From positions 212,220,982-212,284,981 of the forward strand of contig CM038215.1 of assembly GCA_021442155.1 (NCBI GenBank): a stretch of 64,000 nucleotides of DNA, given 5' to 3'. Below, piece by piece: positions 27,101 to 39,000 of the stretch. The first letter of the stretch is position 1, and each line of letters opens with the position of its first letter. The translations under genes and the position numbers were made by a program. Under the pieces are notes generated by a model, which saw only the letters and a list, made by a program, of their open reading frames with translations, ran no database searches and was not told the DNA's origin. This stretch comes from Cymbidium sinense (lineage: Eukaryota > Streptophyta > Magnoliopsida > Asparagales > Orchidaceae).

Positions 27101-30100
27101 TTTAAAGCAAATGCTACTGTGGCTACCTCCGATTCATCAGTAGGATAGTTTTTCTTATGTTGCTTGAATTGTTTAGAGGCATGCCCTATCGTTTTGTCGT
27201 GTTGCCTTAAAGCTCTAACCAAATCTCATTATAAAGTAACATTTTAGATCTAAATTCAATCAATTTTCGGAGGATTGCTTAGAATAGGAGTTGCTATTAC
27301 GTAATTTTTGAACTTCTAAAAACTTTCACTCAAAGTTAATAAACTTTTTTGTTAATGCAGTCAAAGGAATGCATTATTCTTTTAGTGAGTGTTAATTAGT
27401 CTCATTGGTAAAAACCTCAGAAGTTATTGTAATGTCTTGAGTTCAAATTCCGCCTATACAATAATAAAGTCTCATCTTTTGGATTTGGGCTGACAAAGAA
27501 AAAAAAATGCAACCAAATGTATTACAATACTAGAGAAACCACCTCAATATTTGTAAAAACTAGCTAGAGCAAGAAAATTAGGAATTTTTATAACAGTACT
27601 TGCTCTTAGCCAATCCATCATTACCTTGACTTTAGTATAGTCAATAAAAATTTTAATTTCACTAATAATGTGCTCATAAAAAGCTACTTCTTGAAGTGAA
27701 AATTCACGCCTAGTGGATTCCATATGAAGTTTATTATCCTAAGGAATATTTAATGTAATTTTGAGATGCTAAGCATAATCCTCTTCACTTTAAGAGTAGA
27801 TAAAACTATTGTTCATAAATATAATAACAAAGTATTCTAAATAAGATTTGTAAATTTTATTTATCAAATCTATTAAAACAGCTTGAGCATTAGTCAAGAT
27901 AACTAAAAGATTTATAATAATAGTAAAGTTTGAAGGCAAATGTAAGCACATTATCACTAGAATCTTCAATTATTGGTAATCAAATTGAAGATGAATCTTA
28001 GAAAACAGTAAGTTTTCAGGCAGAGGGATTCATTTTTCATGGCCAGTTTATTTAGCTATTTGTAGTCAATATATAACCTTATTTTATATTGTTCTTCTTT
28101 GCAAACAAAAAAATAGTATTCCGTAAGGTTATAATGCTTTAGAAATTAGAGTGGTATTTTAACTAGATTTATGATGAAATCAATCTTTCAATTTTGTGGA
28201 AAAGTGGACAATTTTTTTGTGAATATATTATCAAATTCTTAAATTATGAGTATATTGTTTAGACTAACACTATACCTGTTGACATTTGCTATATAGCAAG
28301 ATTACCAACATAATCACAAAAAGGAAAAGCATTTGTTAACTCTTAGGTGCAGACACTAAACAAGATATTACTTTCTTAGCATCTTTAACACTAGAAGTTA
28401 TTGTATTAGGTACATAGTTTATTTTTACCCTTTTGACAATGAACACTAGCATTACAAATAGATAGCTTGTACTTAATTTCACATCAAACTTAACTAGGGA
28501 GAATAAAATGAGTGTGATAGGTTATACATATAATTGATTATAATATCAAAGTCATAAATATATTGAATTAATATTATGAATGAATTAGATGACATAGTAA
28601 TTGAATATGTGGTTGTAATTGACAAGCTAATGAAAATGATGAAAATTTATTTACTATAATTGAATGTGCTGCCCTTGAGTAGCAAAACTTTTGTTGGTTG
28701 TTTTAAAATATAAAATATGCTTGTCACCACATCAGAATCTCTTGAGCCAATGGGTCATATTGAAGACAAAAGGTGGACTTGCTTGATTAGGTTACTCTCG
28801 AGTTTGAGCTGGTCATAGATGTTGATACTTCATTGGTTGTTATTGTTGATACAGTATTAGAGGCTGCTACAAGGATTGCAAAGTGAGGACATTGCTGTAT
28901 AGTTGAGTTGCCAAAATTATTGTTGTTGATGTTGAGGCTAAGCATAGTTCTACTCTGGTTTTCCTTTTCTATTAAACTTTTAATGTTGTCCGCTACAAGG
29001 TTTCATTCATCTATTATTATATTTAAATTATCTTGATTGCTTTTCTTATGTAATTTTTAAAATAGTTTGTTCTTAATTCTTTAAAATACAATATTTAAAT
29101 TTATGATTAGGATCATAAAATTCAAAATGCTACATGATCTAGTGTCCTAATTTTTATAATGAGGACAATGCAAGGTTCCCTTAGATTTCCACCCATTATG
29201 ATTCAATTGTTGCTTTTTTCTTGATAACCTTTACTTGCCTGAGCATTTGCATTCTTCTGTTTTCTAATACCCTTCTCTTCACAACTAATGTGCTTAAATT
29301 CTAAGCTTCTGATTCAAGCCATCAGTAACTTAAAAATAGTTCATTTGATGATGGATACAAATTTTCTTGTATCCTTGCTCAAGTCATATCTTATAAGTTT
29401 CATGTTGGTTGATTGGAGGAACAATTTTGATTATTCGAGCAAATTGTATCTCACACCCCCAAAATATCTTTGATCTTTATTCTAATTTTCTAAAATTATT
29501 CACCAGTTTTGCACAATTTATCATTAGAATATATTACTTTAAGAATGGCCTTTGAGATTCTATCTAAGAAACATTGCATCGAGTTGTAAGCTGTTGGAAC
29601 AATGGCTTTCCAATCAAACCATTTGATCCTTCATAAAGTTGAATTGTCACCATATCCACCTTACACACTTCAATGCACTTCAAATCGAGTCTTTTTTTTT
29701 TTTTGTTTTTTCACTATCATGATACTAAGCATCGGATTCTATTGGGCCAAATGTTTCAATGAATGCAGGAAAATGAGTTTCAAGGTTTATTCTATAAGTT
29801 GATCATCTCTTCTCTGCTAACTTTTACTACTTTGGCATCCTCGCGGTGACTTGAGAACTGGCATCTTTCTCTGTCACTTAAGCTATTTCGGTATCTAACA
29901 TTAGTTGATTTGCTTGGGTTCTTATTATGGCAAGTGACATGTGGTCATTTGTTATGTTAATTAAGTTGCCTGATGAATTGCTTTATGGACATGGGAGGTT
30001 GAAGTGGCAAGATGAGCTTGCTGAGGTTCGTGTTACATTCTATATCATATTCTCAGCATGGGAAGCAAAGTGAGGAGTTGGGACTTCAGTAATCACATTG

Positions 30101-33100
30101 GATTGAGCAGGAACAACATGCTAACTGTTAGACATGTATGCATTAAGTTACGATAAAGTGTTAATTATTCAATAAGAAGTATGATCAAAATCTTATTTAG
30201 TGCCATAACATGATTTGCATGAGCAAGATTTATGTAACTTCAAGATAATGTACATGAAAAATAAGTAACATCATTTTATGCTCCATTTCACTATATAAGA
30301 ATTTATGCAATAACTATCAAGGCAATGATAACTACAAATCATATGACATAACAACATGATCATAAAATTTTTATGAATGTGTAAGGTAAAATACAACTTG
30401 AAAGTCATGAATGAATGCATAAGACATGATTAACAATCTATTAAATATTCAATTAACTTATAACAAGCATCAATGAAATGTTCTTAATAAAAAAGTACAT
30501 TTATCCCCTAATAAAAACAACTGAGATCTAAAGGAAGTATACTAGATGTGGACCAAATCAAGAGTTCTTAAGAATGAATATTCTACATCAATATTTAGAA
30601 CTATAATATGTAGTTAAACACGTAATAAATTTAGTTACTTAGTTTGTATAGAAATTAATTTAATCATATTTTAAATCAATCTTTGAATGAAGTCTAATAA
30701 ATTAACTCGAGGAAACCTTATATTAAAATAGTGTGATTATTGTGTCAAAATAAAATCTAAGCTAACTTTTTTAACTTAGAGAAAATATATGATGAAGATG
30801 CTGAAATTCACAAACCAATTCCCAAATTACTTTAAATGTTGATATACATGATCTTAATCACTATTAAAGTTCCTAACTACAACCTTACATCACTAAATGG
30901 CAAGTCAGATTTTAATTAGTGATTAGGTTGAGTGAGGTCATGGACATGTCTCTTGGCCTACAAAGATTAGAAAGAGAATTTTAATGAAAATGACTCAATT
31001 TGGAGAACAAGGATGACAAGGAGAGGTTGATTGTTGTCACTATGAAAGCAGAGCAATGTTGAAAGAAGTTTGGTGATGGATTTTGCAACTCTAGGAAAAG
31101 AACAGCTTTGCTTGTGGTGTGAAGGAAGAGAAGAGCATGCCCTAAAACTATAATCTGCTCACCCTTAAATCATATTCTAAGGCAGTGAGGAGTGAAATTC
31201 TTGCATGGTGAAGGTGACTAGGGTGGTGGTGTTTCACAAATGATTGAGTTGGAAAGCTTGGGGCTAGTTTTGGGATTCTGTTTGTTTCATGTCTATCCAT
31301 CCAAATGCTTGCTAAAAAATTTCTAATTTATTGTTTTTTGGTCAGTAATAATTTTTTAAACTAGTTCCAGTAGCCCTCTGTTAAGGGCTTGAATGATCCA
31401 AAGTTTGGGAACCTAATGCTATCTTCTTTTACCTTGTGTTTGGACATTAGTTTCTTAGCCATATATGACACGATCATGCAACTAACGGACAACAATATTT
31501 TTTTTCTCACTTTATTTTCTTTCTTACTCATGAAATTATTCATACTTTTCGTTTTGATTTTGAACTCTTGTAGGTCTTGGTAATTGCACTTCTATTAAAG
31601 ATGATAATGAAAAGGCGATTTTCCATAATTCAGGTATAATGGTTTGGTATATTACCTGTATTTATACGAGACATGGATTTTGAAAAAGTATTCAAATATA
31701 CTGAACTTTATTTATTTGTTCTTGAATTGTTCTAGTAAAGAAGAACTATTTAACTTATATTTGAAATGACCATGTAGCTTTGGGCTGGAAAAGATATGCT
31801 GCTTGCATGTTCGGTAATTTATTTTTTCTTAATACACTCTTTTCTTTATACAGTGGGAAGCACTTGCACTTCTTCTCATAGGAATCTGTGTTAATCAGTT
31901 GCGATCTCTACCAGAGGGTACAACTGCGTTGGGTCTTCCCATTGCTACTGGTGCATATATTTATACAGTGATTTTTGTAAGTTATTGCTTCTCATCTTGA
32001 AATCTTGATTTAGCTTCTATAACTGCCATCATGGCACAAACTTTTGTGCTATCATGGCTTTTTCATTGACTGTATTGCTTCTCTTCCTCTGTTTTAAATA
32101 AACGGTAAAGTAGTGATTGTCTTTTGTTATTATGGAAAATTATATATTAATTTTGAGGATTTTTTGCCAATTTTTTGTTGGTCTTTTGTGCGTAATAGAG
32201 TACAATATTTTCCTCCTGTAAGTCCATATGTGCAATGAACTTGATGTAGTCGTCTTTTTCAGTTATCTATATGTATCTATTCGAAATCCAAATTTGCTTA
32301 GTGCTATGCGGGTTGCTTGGAGGAAATTACTGAGTAGATTGTCGTGCTCTTCATTCTTATATGTTTTCTTTATACAATGCATTTAGTTGTATTTCAGTCT
32401 TCGACAAATTGTGCTTAAGTATTATATGTATAGACATGTCATCATGTTTTGTTTAAATTTTCCAAAACATGATGGATAAGGCTTCCCTAGTTTCTCTTCA
32501 CGTGAAGGATAACTATAATTTAGTATACAACTGAAAGTACCACATATGCCTTCAGCTATTTTATTTTCCATCTGGTGTATGCCATGATTGTAAAGTTTTT
32601 TATTTCATTAAAAACCATGTTGGAGAACCACGTACAAAATTGCTTTTATGCATGCAAATTGTTTTTCATTTCCTCAAGTAAATTATTCCCTTTAAAGGTA
32701 TCAGATTAAATGATTCTTATTCTTTTTGTTTTGGTCAAGTTTTTTTATATAAAACATCAAAATTTTGCAAGAAGTACTTTCTAATTATTATGATGATAGA
32801 TGGTGCGAAATTTCGATATATTTTGCATGGTGCTTTTAATTAGTTTTTAATTGTTTGTTTGCGTGGGTAGTTCATATGTGGTCGGCTAGATTGTAATGAT
32901 AGCATGGAATGATTATCATATTTAGTTGGAGATAAACATGTTTGAAGCTTTGGTTTGATATAGCAATATTAGTTTTATGCTTGCGATTGGCTGTGGATGG
33001 CTACAATAGCTGTTTCATTTCAGGTAACAGTTCCATCATTGGCCTCCGTGTACAATGAATATGCCTTGAAAAGTCAGTTTGATACAAGCATCTATCTTCA

Positions 33101-35842
33101 GGTAACTCTTCACGCTTGAGTTTAGGCGATTAAGTTGAAACCATCATAAATTGTATTCTATCTCTTCTTTTGATTTTTTAGAAAAAATTGTCTTATAGTA
33201 TTTTAAGCATTCTGTTAATTCTGCTTTTAAATTTAAACTCAAGCCACTAAGGTATCCTTTAATTTTGCTGCAGAACTTATTTTTATATGGCTATGGTGCA
33301 ATATTCAACTTCCTTGGTATTGTTGGAATTGCTGTATTCAAAGGTATGAATGCAAGCCATCTAGTATCATTGTTGACAGAAATGCCCTCTGTAATCTTCA
33401 TGTGAGAGACTTTGGGAATTTATATAATTACTACAGACAATAGGTTGTCCCTTTCTCTTACAAATAATGTAGAATGTGCCCTTATGACCAAGACAAACTA
33501 TAATACTCCTAAGAATCTACAATGCACTTTCATGCTGCAACAATTCAAAGCATGTTTCTGTGATAAATATTGTGATGCACAATAAACTAGTGCCTAGTAT
33601 GTATCCCTCTTTGTAAGCAACCATGATGTTTTGTTTTCTCTTCAAATGTGCTCTCCTTTGACATACATTTGACATATTATCTGGACACATTTTTTGGTGC
33701 AATCAAACTGCATCTTCATGCTGGCTTTTGCATGTTTGAATTATTTTGGTTGATTCTTATTATGTTGACCTCAATGTTTTCATGGAAATGATTTTATGCA
33801 TTGATTGCTTATTATGTCATTTTGCTTAATATTCTTTAGAAAATGCAAGCCGAAGTCCTTTTGGTTGTGATACATAATTTAAGAAATGTTTATCAACTTT
33901 GATTTGTTAGACTAGGATTCTTTTATATTGGTGAGCTTGTGTCATGACCTGACCCGGGAGCTTGGAATACCAAGGCGGGAACAGACGGTCAGATGGATAA
34001 AAGAAAAATTTATCTAATATTTTCAATCTTAAACAAAATCTCCAATTATATAAGAGTCACCACAATCCACAAATTATTTAACAATTTGTTCACACATATA
34101 TATATACTAACAAAATTTATATGAAATACAATTTAAACATAAATCAACATAATTGACATAATTACCTATCACGAACTCTACTACGATAAACATAACTCCC
34201 TTCATCACCATTTAGTTTGTGGTTGATTTGAAATGCTTGTAGTGTAAAATGAAACGAAATGTAAAATAATTACTTTCATTTTGGTTGAGTTTTACAATAC
34301 GATTTTGTTTTTTTCTATTTGGTTGAAAAATGTAATGTAATCTAAAGGTTTTGACGTCCGGCTGATATCATGCATGGCCACGTGAGGCGCGGTGGTGGCG
34401 GCCATAGTGGGCGGCTTACAAGCGGTGTATGAGGGCAGCTCGGCTGCGCGAAGGCCAAATACGGCGGCGACGGTGGCTGAGGGGAGCTGACTAGGCGGGC
34501 GGCTACGGCACCGATCACTTTAGTGATGATTTGAAGCCAAGGCAATTCCAAATACATCAAAATAACCTTCTAATGAGAATACATTATATTACATTGAAAT
34601 TTTACTTTACTTGCAACCAAACGCCTAAAAAGTTTAAATGTGTGCATTGGGAATGTAGTGCACTCCAAATGCACGCAACCAAACAGCCCCTTAGTTAGGA
34701 TGATTACCTAAAAAAATTAAACTAACAATTGAATAAAAATTCAGTGGGTCAATTATGTTACACTATAAGAAATAAAGCGAAACTATTATGCGTTTTGTTA
34801 TAATACGTAATAAAGAAATTTCAAACAATCAAACATACGGAGGTATGCATAAATAAATATTTAGTGACTTTACTTTACATTTATCATCCATTTTAGGAGT
34901 CGCCATCTAAACCTTTACCAAAAGAAAATCTTTACCAATACTCATTCAAAGGACAAGTATATTACTATTCACAATTTTTTTTCGCGCTCTTGATATCGTC
35001 ACCAAGCACTATAAGCTGAACTTCACTTTCAACATACATATTCATACTACAATTATATAAATTTACGATATTAATTCATAACTAACAAGAAGTTTAACTT
35101 TATAAAATAACCGTCAATATGATCTAAGATTGGTTATTATTCAACACTAAAAAACGTAAACTACATCACAATGAAGAAAGCGAAAATAAATCACAACTCA
35201 TACGGGAAAAAAATCATAATCATATAAAATGTATTTTATCACAAAGAAATTTAAGATTTTTATCATAAATGTAAGAACATAATTACCACTTTTAATTTAT
35301 AGCTTTAAATTTTCTTCCCTTTAACGCTTCTTTTTACTTAATGAAATTCCATAATAAAATATTGATTGGATCAATATTAAAAATAATTTATTTTATTTTA
35401 TTCATTTCTCATACGACTTCTACATATACTTTTATTATTTGACGCCACATTACAATATTCATTGTTTATTTTCTAAATCGTTAAATTAACTTTTAATTCA
35501 TTTAATATAATGATATGTTTAATTTGCCATATAATACTTCTAAATCTTATTAATCATATTATTTTTTTTAATATAAAATATTAAGTATTAAAGTGACTTA
35601 ATATATTTCATTTAATATTTATCATTATCCTTAAATTGATTCTAAATTAATTAACGATAATATAACTTATCATAGGTTTAAGGTTTTATTAAATTTGTAA
35701 TTATATTTTATATGTAATAGTTTAATACTTAATTACTTGACTTTGATTTATCCTACACATTCTCAAAGTAAATTTCTTGCTGAATCTATAAACCCTAAGT
35801 CAAAATTATAAACCCTAAGTTTAATTTGAGATAATAACATTT

Positions 35843-35910
<68 letters not shown>

Positions 35911-35963
35911 ACATTTTCGATATTATAACATCCTAAATCATATATAACAATATATATATAAAT

Positions 35964-36019
<56 letters not shown>

Positions 36020-39000
36020 TTACCTCCTTTTCCTTTTTCCTCAATCGGCTTGCCCTAAATATACCCCTTCGGCTTTCTACTGTCCCGCACGCACGGCTTC
36101 TCCCTTCGCTCGCAAGGCTCCCGTTCGCACGCAAGGGCACGCACACAAGGGCTTTCCTCCTTCCTTCTTCTTCCTCGGTCGCAAGCGCACGGCTTTAGCC
36201 GTCTCTCCTCCTTCCTCGGCCGACGGCACACGGAAGCTGTCTCCTTTTTCTCCTCTCATTTCTGTTTGTTGTTTTATTCTATTTCACGAAATGACCATTT
36301 CATTTTTTTTTTTCTTGATTTTCTGGTTATTACAGCCTGCCTTTCTTTTGTTTACTTCAACATATCCATTATCTCAGATTGAGCTATTTGCGTTACAATG
36401 CTTCATGTATTATTATAGTTCAACACCTGTTTTTTGTACATGGAGTGTTTCTTATATGGTTTGGCTTTTAATTTCATTTAGGGCCTGGGAGCTTTGACAT
36501 TCTACAAGGGCATTCGAGGGCTACAATGTTTTTAATCTGTAACAATGCTGCACAAGGCATACTGTCCTCTTTTTTTTTCAAATATGCAGGTAATGGGCCG
36601 TTACTTAATTTAGTTTTTCTAGTTTGTAACGTTTGTGAGTAGTTTCTACTGTCTTCAATAAAGCAGTCCCTGTACTGATCCATAATTCTAGAAGACATTT
36701 GTACCATTTAGAATAATGAAGTGATGGTCATGATTTGTTTTTCAGTTGAAAACGTTAAATCGCCTATTTAATTATTTATTAATCAGAATTATAAAATATT
36801 TCAATGTACATGCAGACACCATATTAAAAAAATATTCATCAACTGTTGCAACGATTTTTACTGGCATAGCCTCTGCTGCATTGTTCGGTCATACGCTGAA
36901 CATGAACTTTATATTGGGCATATCAATAGTGTTCATATCAATGCACCAGGTCAGCATTTAAAACAGTTTTGTTAGATTAGTGCTTGTTGCTTCCCACTAC
37001 TTCTGACAATGTTCTCTGTACCAGTTCTTTTCTCCTCTAGCAAAAGTTAAGGATGACGTGCCAAATGGGATTGAGATGATGAATGCTCAAAGCCACAGGT
37101 TTGAAGTTTTTTCTATTGACTCTGCTCTTATTAATTATTCTTCTTGATCTTTTTTAAAAAAAATATCTTTTGTCCTTTATTGTGATATTTTAGGGCGATA
37201 GGGTCTATAATTCCTAATTTTGTTCTGCTATGAGTTGCTTACTATCAAACACTAAGCAAGTGAAATTTTGTATATTATATGAACTCTTAATCTTCAACAG
37301 TTATTTGTTACCTTTGATGAAAATAAAAAATTTGATGACAATCAATTAAGGTGAAAATCTAGCGGCTTTCTTTTAGAAGCAATTATTAGATATTCAATAT
37401 CATGTAATCTTCACAAACACTTGAACTTCACATAATTGAAAAAAAGATTGTATCAAATTGATTAAAATTAATCATACCCACCAGCTAATAACAAATTATA
37501 GAAGAACTAAAAAAAGCATGCACCAAAAGCTAACTTGTTTCCTACGCTAGCTGATAACTTCTCTAAACTTTTCAAGTCTAACCCTTGATTATTGAATTGC
37601 ATCCTTCAGATCCAAGGAATAGCTCATCCAATAGTAAGTATCATATGCATTTTTGTTTTGCTTCAGACACATTTATAATAAAAAAATTCTCTTTGATTTT
37701 TTTTTTTTTTGACAGAAGTATATTTGCAACCAATAACAAATATAGAAGGAATTAATTACACCTAATAACAAAAATAGGAAGGAGAACTTGATTAACTTGT
37801 AGAATAAGTGGTCAGATAAATAGAAGTCATATAATCTAGAAGCCATAGGAGGGTCATAAGTAAGTATCTAAAATTGAGGAATCATGTCATGGCTGGTCAT
37901 AGGGGATTCCAAAAAGCCGTAAGGGATAAGGATCCAAGTAAGTTTCTTAGTACAAATCAAAGTTTCATGATAGATAGCATCCTAGGCATGTAGATGCTCT
38001 ACTAAAATTTAAAAATAAAAAACAAATCAAAATAATTTAAAATCAAATTAAGAATCAACTTCAAGTTGTTTGTCCTATTACACTTTTTTTCCCTTTTTTT
38101 TTAATGATTATGGACTCTGACATTCACATCTTAAGAGTTTTCAATTAATATTTTGAGATTTAATAATATTGTTGCATGTCCTATAATAATTCATTGGCCA
38201 TAAAATATTGCCTTATCCTAATAATGCATAAGATATCTTTTACATCTATAATAGTGATATGATTTATTGCCTATTATAAATTCTAGCATATATTAGGAAA
38301 CTTGTTTGAAAATTGAATGTAAATTCCAAAGGATGTAAAAAAATGCCACTAAGGCATTAGTTCAAAGTTCATTAATGAAATTAGATAAGTTTAAAAAAAC
38401 CAAAATTTTTTGAGAGTTCAACTTATATGATTCATCCTAATTTTTTTGGTGATATTATTGTCTTATTTTTCTAGGAATTAGGTTACTAAGAATTATTAGA
38501 GAAAATATTTTAAAATGTAGATATATTATTACATTGATTTGCCTTAATTTCATATATCTCAATATACATTTGTAATAAATCTATAATTAGCATCTTTAAT
38601 AAGTTTCTTGTCAATATTTTCATGCATGTTATTCATTTGGCTAATTAATAATGTATATGTTAGGGGTAGGGGTGTAAACGAGTTGAGTCGAGCTTGAGTT
38701 GCAGTGAACCCAAGCTTAGCTTATCAGTCAGAAATGTAGCTCAAACTCGAGCTCGAGTTGAGCCCATAAAAGTTCATCGACTTCTTGTGAGGCTCAAGGG
38801 CTCGACGAGCTTAATAAAAGAATTGAATTTCTAAAGCATAGGGAATAGCAGTTTAAATTGAAAATTCATTTAAGCAGTTATTGCGTTTTATTGCATATCT
38901 TTTATATCCCTATTTAATAAAAATATCTCTTGGAGCTTCTATTTGAATCTTTTACTTGAGAGTAAAGCAATAAAATTATATACAATTATTAATATAAGGT

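Larger units (their letters stand above)
33940..36334 (+). mobile_element. Solo LTR 2 in a transporter intron
   Basis: Starts TGTCATGACCTG and ends GGTTATTACA. Flanked by GCTTG (33935-33939) and GCCTG (36335-36339), a 5-bp target duplication with one difference. It is a relative of solo LTR 1: shared blocks include TAATAAAGAAAT, TTTATCATCC with GTCGCCATCTAAACC, and a GC-rich 3' part (36060-36240). It is longer because it holds a MITE (34215-34690) and two long AT microsatellites. Same strand as the host gene. Confidence 0.88.

Noticed and set aside
35763..36259. Minus-strand ORFs rich in Ile-Tyr repeats and in Arg/Lys
   Set aside because: Produced by the AT microsatellites and the GC-rich end of solo LTR 2.
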